Notes under the pieces: model-generated
Database searches by the model: none
What the model was told of the DNA's origin: nothing
What the model saw: only the letters and a program-made list of their open reading frames with translations
In this document: piece by piece, positions 1-6,617 of the stretch
Numbering within the stretch: position 1 is the first letter of the stretch
Layout: every line of letters begins with the position of its first letter
From: Thermoleophilia bacterium
Lineage (GTDB): Bacteria; Actinomycetota; Thermoleophilia; Gaiellales; SKUG01
Assembly: GCA_020438525.1 (NCBI GenBank)
Contig: JAGQUL010000109.1
Span: 1 to 11,629, forward strand
Length of the DNA stretch: 11,629 nucleotides
Reading direction: 5' to 3'
Made by a program: the position numbers and the translations under genes

Positions 1-1
1 C

Positions 2-490
2 GCAGCGGCTCCCGCGCCGCTCGCAGGAGCGATCGACGGCGTGGCTCGGCTTGCCGCGCCCGGCGCTGCCACAACGTCGCAGTTCATCGACTTTCCCGGC
101 ATCGAGGCCGGCCAGCAGTTCGACATCGTGAAGGGCTCCAAGGTCGGCTTCCTCAAGGTGAAGGGCAACGCCGACATCCTTCGGCTCGCCGACGACGGGG
201 CGAGCTTCCACGTGAAGGCCGGCGCGTTCGGGGTGAAGGTCGACGTCACCGTCGACGTCGAGCGCACGGGCGACGACACTGTTCGCATCAGCTCGCACGG
301 CAGCGGCATCCCGGACCAGACCGCCGAGGGTCGCGTCGTGGAGAACCGCACCGACTACGTCGAGTTCGAGCGCATTGATGCCCCCGACGAGCACACGATC
401 ATCAGCCACGACGGCAACGGCACCCTCACGATCGAGACCGTCGTGCCCACCTTCGGCACCGCACATCTGGTGCTCGCGCGGCGCGACTGA
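2..490 (+). CDS. Partial hypothetical protein (5' end outside window)
   Basis: The reading frame is open from the window edge to a TGA at 488-490. I do not recognise the family. The visible protein starts with an Ala/Pro-rich stretch (AAAPAPLAGAIDG), which could be the end of a signal peptide or a linker. About 140 residues follow, dominated by alternating hydrophobic and charged residues (FDIVKGSKVGFLKVKG, VKVDVTVDVERTGDD, GTLTIETVVP), a pattern typical of a beta-rich fold. No catalytic motif or membrane helix is visible. A GTG at 41 is an alternative start with AGGAG at 25-29, but the 11-nt spacing is long and the upstream codons look equally coding, so I favour a gene beginning outside the window. 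The gene converges on the minus-strand gene ending at 503, with only 12 nt between the stops. Coding status is fairly sure; start and function are unknown. Confidence 0.6.
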   Translation, partial: AAAPAPLAGAIDGVARLAAPGAATTSQFIDFPGIEAGQQFDIVKGSKVGFLKVKGNADILRLADDGASFHVKAGAFGVKVDVTVDVERTGDDTVRISSHGSGIPDQTAEGRVVENRTDYVEFERIDAPDEHTIISHDGNGTLTIETVVPTFGTAHLVLARRD

Positions 491-502
491 CGCCACGCAA
501 GG

Positions 503-1201
503 TCAGTCCTCGAGCTGCGAGCGCAGCGCTTCCAGCTTCGCGCGCGTCGCCTCGTCGAGGTCGTCGCCCAGCTGCGAGTCGTGCTTGTTCGTGCCGAGCT
601 TCGACCGATCCACCTTCGGACCGCGATCCTCGAACGGTCGCTTGCCGCGCCGCGCATCGCCCCCCGACCTGCCGGCGCCGCCGCGCTTGTCGCCCGCGCC
701 CGCACCACCGCCACGCTTGCCGCGCCCGTCCTTCGACGGTGCATCCTTCGGCGCCTTCGCGGGATCGCGGTATCGCTTGCCGCAGCCGAGCGCCTCGGGA
801 CGCAGGTCCTTCGAGGTCTGCAGCCCGACGGGGGAGACCTCCGCAAGCCGCCCCAGCGCTGCAGCATGCCGCTCCAGCTCGTCGGCGAGGTGTCGTGCGT
901 TGTGCAGGTCGTTGCCCGAGAGCGACGCCTCACGACCACGCAGCGCACCCGCGATCAGCGAGTGTGCCTCGGCGATCGCCTTCGCACGATCGCGCGCCAG
1001 CCGCCGCCGGTCGAGCGGCGTGCTCGCATCGGCGAGCAGCTCCCACGCCTTCACGTAGTCGCGTCGCGCCACCGGCAGCAGCGCCTGCATCAGCTCCCGC
1101 GGATCGCTCGTCAACGGGTCGAGCCCGCCGCTCGGGCCGCCCGGCGCGGCGGCCGCATCGTCGCCCTGTGCTGCGTCGCTGGTAGTCGTCGTGTCGTCCA
1201 T
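503..1201 (-). CDS. Hypothetical basic protein with disordered Gly/Arg/Lys-rich C-terminal half
   Basis: This 232-residue protein matches no family I recognise. Residues 1-30 are low complexity (Asp/Thr/Ala/Gly/Pro). Residues about 33-120 look like an all-helical domain (PRELMQALLPVARRDYVKAW; DLHNARHLADELERHAAAL). Residues about 140-200 are rich in Gly, Lys and Arg (GKRGGGAGAGDKRGGAGRSG) and are probably disordered. The end (210-232) is an acidic amphipathic helix (DEATRAKLEALRSQLED). There is no signal peptide or membrane segment, so it should be cytoplasmic. The basic tail could bind nucleic acid, but that is only composition. The ATG at 1201-1199 is chosen because a TAGCAT -10-like box ends 8 nt upstream (1215-1210), which fits a leaderless or nearly leaderless mRNA. 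It is divergent from the SGNH gene and convergent with the gene ending at 490. Confidence 0.8.
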   Translation of the reverse strand: MDDTTTTSDAAQGDDAAAAPGGPSGGLDPLTSDPRELMQALLPVARRDYVKAWELLADASTPLDRRRLARDRAKAIAEAHSLIAGALRGREASLSGNDLHNARHLADELERHAAALGRLAEVSPVGLQTSKDLRPEALGCGKRYRDPAKAPKDAPSKDGRGKRGGGAGAGDKRGGAGRSGGDARRGKRPFEDRGPKVDRSKLGTNKHDSQLGDDLDEATRAKLEALRSQLED

Positions 1202-1247
1202 GACGGGCGATGCTACCGCGCGCAGGCGCGTGCGGTACCCTTCCCGC
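1202..1247. promoter_or_regulatory. Divergent promoter region between two leaderless-type genes
   Basis: Only 46 bp separate the two start codons. On the plus strand TACCCT (1236-1241) is followed by 6 nt and the GTG at 1248. On the minus strand TAGCAT (1215-1210) is followed by 8 nt and the ATG at 1201. Both boxes fit the actinobacterial TANNNT -10 pattern, placed so that transcription would begin at or next to the start codon. No Shine-Dalgarno sequence precedes either start, and no convincing -35 hexamer is seen for either. The two polymerase sites would overlap, so mutually exclusive firing is possible (inference). Confidence 0.5.
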
Positions 1248-2390
1248 GTGACCTCCGGCGCCCATCACGGCCGCTCGCTCGGCGCCGACCCGAGCTCCGA
1301 CTACGCCCGCTTCGTGCGGTGGCTGCTCGCTGCGGTCGCAATTGCCGTGGTGGCGCTGCTCGCTGCGCTGTGGTGGCTCGACCCCACGAGCGTGACCGGC
1401 CGCACGACCCGCTTCTCGGTGGTGGCCAACGGCGGCGTGCGCCAGGCGAAGCTCGACCTGATGGAGCGCCTGCCGGCCCCGCCCGACGTGCTGATCCTCG
1501 GCTCGTCGCGCTCGATGCAGCTCGACCCGGCCGACGTGACCGACCTCACCGGCGGCACCGCGTTCAACGGCGCGGTCAGCGGCGGCACGTCCAAGGACAT
1601 GTACCTGTACGCCCGCTACGCCGAGCAGCTCTGGGGCGACGACTACCCGCACCTCGTGCTCGGCGTGGTGACCGACGTGCTCCGCCCGAGCGGCACCGCC
1701 GGGCTCGACCCTCGCCTCAAGCGTTTCCTGCCCCGCGACCAGCAGGATCGCGACGCGCTCGAGGTCGCCGACGAGCTGCTGCGCGTGCAGACGCTCGACG
1801 CTGCGCAGCGTGCGCTGCGGCACGTGGTGCCGCGTGACGGTGCCGGCTCGCTGCTCGACCCGACCGGCGGGACCGAGAACGTCGATGCCGGACTCGCGAC
1901 CACCGGGCGCCAGAAGAACAACCGGCTCGACCTGCTCGAGCCCGACGGGATGACCGCCAGGGTCACCGACGACCAGGACACCGGCACGCTGCAGCAGCGC
2001 ATCGATCGGCAGATGCAGGAGTACCTCGCCAACAGCTTCGCCCAGGGCGACACGTTCACCGGTACCTCCACGAGCGGCGTCTACTACCTGCGCCGCACGA
2101 TCCAGATCGCCAACTCGCACGGCGACGTTCCGGTGCTGTGGGTCACGCCCTTCAACCCGGCAGCACGCACGCGTCTCCCCGCCGCGTACGCCGAACGCGA
2201 TGCCGCGTTCCGCGATGCGATCCGCACGTTGCAGGGCGACGACGACCTGAAGTTCACGTTCGTGTCGGCCACCGACGACCTCGCCAGCTTCGGCGGCGTG
2301 CCCGCCGACTTCCACGACGGGATCCACATGATGCCCGCGAACACGCGGCGCGTGCTCGAGTACCTGCAGCGCGAAGGACTGCTCGAGTGA
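1248..2390 (+). CDS. Membrane-anchored SGNH/GDSL-like hydrolase-fold protein
   Basis: A 380-residue protein with a short cytoplasmic N-terminus and one hydrophobic helix (about 22-43, WLLAAVAIAVVALLAALWWL). A large domain, probably extracytoplasmic, follows. SGNH hallmarks are a strand ending in LILGSSRS (about 82-89), where S86 or S87 would be the nucleophile, and a C-terminal FHDGIH (355-360), whose D357 and H360 fit the DxxH catalytic pair. AFNGAVSGGTSKDMY (105-119) resembles the next conserved block. Membrane-anchored proteins of this type often act on acyl groups of envelope polymers (DltD/AlgJ-like), but the substrate here is unknown. The GTG at 1248 is preferred over an ATG at 1191, which would run into the divergent gene, because TACCCT sits 6 nt upstream. 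It overlaps the next gene by 4 nt, so the two should be cotranscribed. SGNH assignment is likely; catalytic activity is not proven. Confidence 0.8.
   Translation: MTSGAHHGRSLGADPSSDYARFVRWLLAAVAIAVVALLAALWWLDPTSVTGRTTRFSVVANGGVRQAKLDLMERLPAPPDVLILGSSRSMQLDPADVTDLTGGTAFNGAVSGGTSKDMYLYARYAEQLWGDDYPHLVLGVVTDVLRPSGTAGLDPRLKRFLPRDQQDRDALEVADELLRVQTLDAAQRALRHVVPRDGAGSLLDPTGGTENVDAGLATTGRQKNNRLDLLEPDGMTARVTDDQDTGTLQQRIDRQMQEYLANSFAQGDTFTGTSTSGVYYLRRTIQIANSHGDVPVLWVTPFNPAARTRLPAAYAERDAAFRDAIRTLQGDDDLKFTFVSATDDLASFGGVPADFHDGIHMMPANTRRVLEYLQREGLLE
2373..2378 (+). promoter_or_regulatory. Ribosome binding site deciding the FUSC gene start
   Basis: GAAGGA inside the last codons of the SGNH gene, 8 nt before the GTG at 2387. 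It supports the overlapping GTGA start rather than any start further upstream in the same open frame. Confidence 0.65.
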
Positions 2391-3520
2391 GGATCGCTCT
2401 CGAGCTCGATCGCAGGGCGCTGCTGCGGCGTCGGATCCGCGAGTCGCGTCGGCGGCTGCGTGCCAGCGCGCGACCGCTGCTGCAGGCGGCGTTCGCTGCA
2501 CCGCTCGCGTGGTGGCTCTGCGTGGAGCTGCTCGACAATCCCGCGCCGATCTTCGCGCCGCTCAGCGCGCTCGTTGCGATCGGCGCCACGATCGCTCAGC
2601 CGTGGCAGCGCGCCGCGGAGATCGTGATCGGCGTGGCGCTCGGCGTGGCGGTGGCCGACGGGATGACCCTGCTGATCGGACAAGGCACGATCCAGATCGG
2701 CGTGCTCGTGTTCCTGGCCATGGCCACCGCGGTGGCGCTGGGCGGGCGTCCGATGTTCGTGCTGCAGGCGGGCATGGCGGCAGCGCTCGTGGCGGCGCTG
2801 CCCAGCCAGGATGGCGCGGCGAGCATCGACCGGATCGCGAATACGCTGGTGGGCGGCGGCTGTGCGCTGCTGTTCACGATCGTGATCCTGCCGGTGCGGC
2901 CGCTGCGGCTCGCACACCGCGCTGCCGGGCCCGTGCTCGAGGAGCTGTCGGCGACGTTCCGCCAGGTCGGCGAGGCGCTGCGAACGAGCGATCCGCAGCT
3001 CGCGGAATCCGCCCTCGCCCGCGCTCGACGCACCGGCGACCACTGGGCACGCCTCAACGAGGCGGTCGGGATCGGTCGCCAGGCCGCGCGGATCGCGCCG
3101 GTGCGCAGGCACGAGGAATCCGACCTGCTCGACATGGCGCAGAGCGTCACCCAGCTCGACTACGCGATCCGCGACGCCCGCGTGCTCGCACGCGTCGCGT
3201 GGCGACTCACCGAGACACAGGTGCCGCACGGCGCGCGACTCGAGCTCGTGATGCAGGCGTTCGCCGACGCGGTGCAGTCGATCGAAGGTCACCTCGCCGG
3301 CGAGTACGACGCGACGCTCGTCACGCGCGACGCGGCCCTGCGGGCATCACGCATCGCATCCTCGATCGATGCCCACGAGGACGACCTCGTGTTCACCCAC
3401 CTGCTCGGGCAGGTACGGTCCACGACGGTCGACCTGCTGCGCGTCACCGCGATGCCTCGCGGCGAGGCGATCACGCGGATGCTCGCAGCCGTCACTGCCG
3501 GACGCGCGGGACAGGCCTGA
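2387..3520 (+). CDS. FUSC / aromatic acid exporter (ArAE) family membrane protein
   Basis: A 377-residue protein with a basic N-terminus (ALLRRRIRESRRRLRASARP) and about six hydrophobic segments (roughly 30-48, 52-70, 77-98, 101-117, 121-140, 151-169). A long soluble, helix-rich C-terminal part (about 170-377) follows. The segment APIFAPLSALVAIGATIAQP followed by R75 and a Gly/Ala-rich helix is typical of FUSC/ArAE half-size proteins, a family linked to export of aromatic acids or to envelope functions. The substrate cannot be read from sequence. The GTG start at 2387 overlaps the TGA of the SGNH gene (GTGA). GAAGGA at 2373-2378 gives an 8-nt spaced ribosome binding site, so translation is probably coupled. 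The next gene converges, 26 nt after the stop. Family assignment is confident. Confidence 0.85.
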   Translation: MRIALELDRRALLRRRIRESRRRLRASARPLLQAAFAAPLAWWLCVELLDNPAPIFAPLSALVAIGATIAQPWQRAAEIVIGVALGVAVADGMTLLIGQGTIQIGVLVFLAMATAVALGGRPMFVLQAGMAAALVAALPSQDGAASIDRIANTLVGGGCALLFTIVILPVRPLRLAHRAAGPVLEELSATFRQVGEALRTSDPQLAESALARARRTGDHWARLNEAVGIGRQAARIAPVRRHEESDLLDMAQSVTQLDYAIRDARVLARVAWRLTETQVPHGARLELVMQAFADAVQSIEGHLAGEYDATLVTRDAALRASRIASSIDAHEDDLVFTHLLGQVRSTTVDLLRVTAMPRGEAITRMLAAVTAGRAGQA

Positions 3521-3546
3521 GCACGCCACGCGCGCTCGGTTCGCAG

Positions 3547-3852
3547 CTACTGCTGCGCCGCGCCGCCCTGCTTCGACGTTGCCTCGGCCGCAGTCGCCGC
3601 GTCGCTGCCGGCCGCACGCGCGGCGAGCGAGTCCTCGTCGACCCAGCTCGCGTCGAGCGCGCGGCTCGCATCCGTGTAGTCGCCGGCGCCGCCGCGTGCG
3701 CCGCGGGCGAAGCGCCCGTTCTGCACGGACGACGCGGTCAGGAATCCACCGGGGTGCGACATCCCCAGGAACTGTGCACGAAGCCGCCGTGTCAGCTGTC
3801 GCCCCACCAGGAGCACGGCGCCCAGTGCGGCAATCACGCGAAACAGCTTCAT
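3547..3852 (-). CDS. Small protein with N-terminal membrane segment, downstream of NADH dehydrogenase
   Basis: This 101-residue protein belongs to no family I can name. Residues 1-16 (KLFRVIAALGAVLLV) form a short hydrophobic segment, either a membrane anchor or an uncleaved signal, followed by basic residues (RQLTRRLRAQ). The remainder is polar and low complexity: MSHPGGFLTASSVQNGRFARGARGG in the middle and an Ala/Ser/Asp/Gln-rich tail (about 60-101) that is probably disordered. The ATG at 3852 is fixed by a strong GGAGG (3865-3861) 8 nt upstream; the same frame stays open further upstream but without a better start. The gene begins 75 nt after the NADH dehydrogenase stop on the same strand with no clear promoter between, so cotranscription is likely. 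A role at the membrane beside the dehydrogenase is only a guess. Confidence 0.7.
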   Translation of the reverse strand: MKLFRVIAALGAVLLVGRQLTRRLRAQFLGMSHPGGFLTASSVQNGRFARGARGGAGDYTDASRALDASWVDEDSLAARAAGSDAATAAEATSKQGGAAQQ

Positions 3853-3860
3853 GGGGGATC

Positions 3861-3865
3861 CCTCC
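3861..3865 (-). promoter_or_regulatory. Strong Shine-Dalgarno of the 101-residue protein
   Basis: GGAGG on the minus strand, 8 nt before the ATG at 3852. It decides the start inside a longer open frame. It contrasts with the leaderless-looking genes of this window, which have no such site. Confidence 0.75.
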
Positions 3866-3926
3866 GGTCGAACGTCGCTGCAGGTTCCCTCACGGTTCCC
3901 GCACGCCACGGTTGCAAACTGTCGCC

Positions 3927-5198
3927 TCAGCCTTCCGGCGCCGGATCCTCCGGACGCACGAGCACGCGCTCGCCGCGCCCGCGCCCACGACCGATGTAGC
4001 TGGCGGTCCAGCGCACCACGACCAGCACGCGGTTCGCGAACCCGACCACGTACAGCAGGTGCACGAACAGCCACGCAAGCCACGCGAGCGTGCCGCTCAG
4101 CCGGATCCCGCCCAGGTGCGCCACGGCGCGTCGGTGCCCGATCGTGGCCATCGAGCCCTTGTCCTTGTAGCGGAACGGCCTGGGCTGCTCGCGTCGTCGT
4201 TCGAACCGGTCGATCGACTTGGCGACCCACACGCCCTGCTGCATCGCTGCCGGGGCCACGCCGGGCATCTCGGTGCTCGCCAGGTCGCCGATCACGCGCA
4301 CGTCGGGATGCCCGGCCACGCTGAAGTCGTCGCCGACCGGCACGCGACCCCCGCGATCAAGCTCGATCCCCGCTTCCTGCGCCACGAGCGCACCGAGCGG
4401 CGATCCCTGCACGCCGGCAGCCCAGATCACCGTGCCCGCATCGATCCGCAGCTCGCCCACGTCCACACCGCGCGCGTCGACGTTCGACACGGGCGTACCC
4501 AGCCGCAGCTCGATGCCCATGTCCACCAGTGCTCGTGCCGCCCGCTCGCTCAGCGTCTCGTCGAACGCACCGAGCACGCCATCGGCCGCATCCACCAGCA
4601 CAACCCGCGCGTCTGCCGGGTCGAAGCGTCGGTACTCGCGCCGAAGCGTGCGCCGCGCGATCTCCACGACCTGCCCGGCGAGCTCCACGCCCGTCGGCCC
4701 GGCACCCACGACCACGAAGGTCAGGTGGCGACGACGTTCCACGTCGCTCTGCGCCACGTCGGCGAGCTCGAACGCACCGAAGATCCGATGCCGCAGCTCG
4801 AGCGCGTCGCCCACGGTCTTCAGGCCCGGTGCGTCGTCGGCCCACTCGTCGTGGCCGAAGTACGAGTGGCTCGCGCCGGCGGCCACCACGAGCTGGTCGT
4901 AGCCCGTCGACCAGCCACCCCCGTCGAGCGTTCGCCCGTACACGCGCCGCGCACGCAGGTCGAGGCGCTCCACGTCGGCGAGCTGCACGGTCGCGTTGGT
5001 CTGCCGGCGCAGCACCCACCGCAGCGGCGGCGCGATCTGCCCGGGCGACAGGCTGCCCGTCGCGACCTGGTAGAGCAGCGGCTGGAACGTGTGGGTGTTC
5101 GCCCGATCCACGAGCGTCACCCGCACGGGGGACCGCTTCAGCCCCTGCACGACCCGAAGTCCCGCGAACCCTCCACCGATCACCACGACATGACGCAT
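3927..5198 (-). CDS. ndh: Type II NADH dehydrogenase (NAD(P)/FAD-dependent oxidoreductase)
   Basis: A 423-residue non-proton-pumping NADH:quinone oxidoreductase, expected at the inner face of the cytoplasmic membrane. The FAD-binding Rossmann motif IGGGFAGL lies at 7-14, followed by the family signature THTFQPLLYQVATGSLSPGQ (35-54). The NADH-binding motif VVGAGPTGVELAG lies at 163-175. VIWAAGV (257-263), the second FAD contact VIGDLA (302-307) and MQQGVWVAKSI (319-329) follow. The C-terminal part (about 363-400; WLAWLFVHLLYVVGF) is the hydrophobic membrane-attachment region of this family. Length is normal. The ATG at 5198 is chosen because the FAD motif then lies at the usual position and TACCCT (5210-5205) ends 6 nt upstream, a leaderless arrangement; the frame is open to 5276 without homologous sequence. 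It is probably cotranscribed with the 101-residue gene. A related disulfide or thioredoxin reductase-like role is much less likely. Confidence 0.93.
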   Translation of the reverse strand: MRHVVVIGGGFAGLRVVQGLKRSPVRVTLVDRANTHTFQPLLYQVATGSLSPGQIAPPLRWVLRRQTNATVQLADVERLDLRARRVYGRTLDGGGWSTGYDQLVVAAGASHSYFGHDEWADDAPGLKTVGDALELRHRIFGAFELADVAQSDVERRRHLTFVVVGAGPTGVELAGQVVEIARRTLRREYRRFDPADARVVLVDAADGVLGAFDETLSERAARALVDMGIELRLGTPVSNVDARGVDVGELRIDAGTVIWAAGVQGSPLGALVAQEAGIELDRGGRVPVGDDFSVAGHPDVRVIGDLASTEMPGVAPAAMQQGVWVAKSIDRFERRREQPRPFRYKDKGSMATIGHRRAVAHLGGIRLSGTLAWLAWLFVHLLYVVGFANRVLVVVRWTASYIGRGRGRGERVLVRPEDPAPEG

Positions 5199-5204
5199 TC
5201 TCAC

Positions 5205-5210
5205 AGGGTA
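5205..5210 (-). promoter_or_regulatory. Leaderless -10 box of the NADH dehydrogenase gene
   Basis: TACCCT on the minus strand, exactly 6 nt before the ATG. This is the same hexamer and spacing as at 1236-1241 before the SGNH gene. There is no Shine-Dalgarno sequence, and no recognisable -35 at 16-18 nt. The mRNA probably starts at the A of the start codon. Confidence 0.55.
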
Positions 5211-5307
5211 ACGCGCCAACGGGATGCGACCCGTCGCAGCCGAGCAACAGCGCACGCATCCGTCGCCCCGAAGCATGCCTCGACGTACGAGCGCGTCGCG
5301 GCTGCAG

Positions 5308-5589
5308 TCACCACCCGCTGGGCGGGTCGCTCGCAGGGAACGTCTCGGCGCCCTCGATGTCGAGGATGTCGGTGAAGTCGTCGATCGCGTGCGGTGGCGG
5401 CACGCCCGGCTGGCGTTCGTGGTCGACCGGCTCGTCGCGTCCGCTGACGGGGCGCGGTCGCGTCCGGTTCGGCAGGTGTACCAGCACGAGCGGCGGCGGG
5501 TCGTGGTCGACCAGCTCGGGATCGTCGGGGTGGAGGATCAGGTGCTCGAGCGTCGGATCGGGATGCTCGTGGTCGTCGTCGATGAACAT
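5308..5589 (-). CDS. Small acidic His/Asp/Pro-rich protein with C-terminal FPASDPP motif
   Basis: A 93-residue, strongly acidic protein with many Asp, Glu and Pro residues and eight His (FIDDDHEHPDP; LHPDDPELVDHDPPP). It ends in AETFPASDPPSGW (81-93). Short bacterial proteins of unknown role commonly carry an (E)xFPASDPP motif near one end, and this supports a real gene. No signal peptide or membrane helix is visible, and most of the chain looks disordered. The clustered His and Asp could bind metal, which is inference from composition. The ATG at 5589 has GAGG about 6 nt upstream. A GTG at 5640, just 9 nt after the metallopeptidase stop, would add 17 residues but lacks a ribosome binding site. 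It is probably cotranscribed with the metallopeptidase upstream. Confidence 0.7.
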   Translation of the reverse strand: MFIDDDHEHPDPTLEHLILHPDDPELVDHDPPPLVLVHLPNRTRPRPVSGRDEPVDHERQPGVPPPHAIDDFTDILDIEGAETFPASDPPSGW

Positions 5590-5649
5590 GTCGTGCCTCG
5601 TGGTTCGATGCACGAGACTCGTTCCCGCGCTCGTGGGCACTAGTCCGGG

Positions 5650-6504
5650 TCACGCACCGCACGCCAGGCGGTTCAGGTCGAGCGCGGCCATGAAGCTGCC
5701 GACCGGCGTGTCGTCCACCCATGCCGGCGCCGGGTCGAAGCACGTGGGGCGCGCCGCCCCGAGCGCGCTCGTCACCGCCTGCGTCGCTGCCGCGGTACCG
5801 ATCGATCCGGTCGGGGCAATCGCGTTCGGGGCGACGACCGCAGCGACCGCACCGACACGCATCGCACCCCCTGTGGTGGCCGCGGAGGTGCTCGTCGAGA
5901 CCATCGGCGGCAGCAGCTCGCTGGCCTCCACGAGCGGGTGCACGCGACCGTCGCTGCTCGGCGGCTCGCGACGGTTGTTCGCGTACAGCGGATGTGCCCG
6001 AACCTTCGCGGCGATGTCCTCGGGATGCCGCAGCTGCCCGTTCGAGGCGAGCCCCCAGGTGTGGGCACGCAGGCGCAGCTGGCGGATCACGAGCGCCTCG
6101 GTCTGCTGCGCGCGCACCTCGCACTCGATCGTGCCGAGCGGCCAGTCGAGCACATCGTCGACGAAGTGCTGCAGCTCGTGTGCGAGCGTCACGAGCTGCT
6201 CGTCGCGCGCAAGCCTGTCGTCGAGCACCAGCGTGCGCGATCGGCCGTGGTAGAAGCCGGCGGCGCGGGCACCGTTGCGCAGCAGCTCCGAGCCTTCGGC
6301 GAAGCGCACGACGAGCCGCTGGTCGATCGCGTGTCGCAGCAGCAGCTGGCCCATCCGGCACGACGCCAGCTCGCGCAGCAGCGCGCGCAGGTGCTCGCGC
6401 GCGCGAGAGCCCATCGATGCAGCGGCAAGCTGCGAGGTGTCCAGCACGCGTACCGTCTGGAACGGGGAGATCTGCTGCTCGTGATGCCTGGGGGCGGGGG
6501 TCAC
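5650..6504 (-). CDS. Putative zinc metallopeptidase (HELQH) with hydrophobic C-terminal segment
   Basis: A 284-residue protein from the GTG at 6504. The key feature is TLAHELQHFVDD, with an HExxH zinc site at H109-E110-H113. Glu residues at 127, 129 and 136 (TIECEVRAQQTEA) are candidates for the third zinc ligand, as in gluzincin-type peptidases. It is preceded by a helix and a strand (ARAAGFYHGRSRTLVLDD) that fit the usual edge strand before the active helix. Residues about 213-251 are Ala/Gly/Val-rich and moderately hydrophobic, possibly a membrane or cell-wall segment. The short tail contains C255 and C282. The start is uncertain: no good ribosome binding site precedes the GTG, and an ATG at 6414 would shorten the protein by 30 residues. 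A promoter at 6594-6566 lies about 60 nt upstream. The substrate is unknown. Confidence 0.75.
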   Translation of the reverse strand: MTPAPRHHEQQISPFQTVRVLDTSQLAAASMGSRAREHLRALLRELASCRMGQLLLRHAIDQRLVVRFAEGSELLRNGARAAGFYHGRSRTLVLDDRLARDEQLVTLAHELQHFVDDVLDWPLGTIECEVRAQQTEALVIRQLRLRAHTWGLASNGQLRHPEDIAAKVRAHPLYANNRREPPSSDGRVHPLVEASELLPPMVSTSTSAATTGGAMRVGAVAAVVAPNAIAPTGSIGTAAATQAVTSALGAARPTCFDPAPAWVDDTPVGSFMAALDLNRLACGA

Positions 6505-6565
6505 CGTGATCGCGCGCCCGGCATGGATGGGCGCGCGAGTGACCGGCCTCGGGAGCCAGTACTCC

Positions 6566-6594
6566 AGCGTACGACGACTCCGGGCGTGTGTCGA
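6566..6594 (-). promoter_or_regulatory. Sigma70-type promoter for the metallopeptidase gene
   Basis: On the minus strand TCGACA (6594-6589, five of six matches to TTGACA) is followed by a 17-bp spacer and TACGCT (6571-6566, TANNNT type). Transcription would begin near 6559, giving a leader of about 55 nt before the GTG at 6504. It lies just downstream of the hairpin at 6618-6653. Confidence 0.55.
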
Positions 6595-6617
6595 GCGCCC
6601 TGGAGCGCGGCAACGCA

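Noticed and set aside
930..2501. A 523-codon minus-strand open frame covering the SGNH gene
   Set aside because: It is antisense to an identified gene with catalytic motifs and overlaps both neighbours. The product is a low-complexity Arg/Gly/Ala/Val sequence, as expected of a GC-rich shadow frame.
3521..3546. Bidirectional terminator between the convergent FUSC and 101-residue genes
   Set aside because: The 26-bp gap contains no inverted repeat of useful length and no T-tract.
3369..5375. A 668-codon plus-strand open frame across the 3' end of the FUSC gene, the 101-residue gene and ndh
   Set aside because: It is antisense to a certain NADH dehydrogenase and overlaps several genes. It is Arg/His/Pro-rich and lacks any domain.
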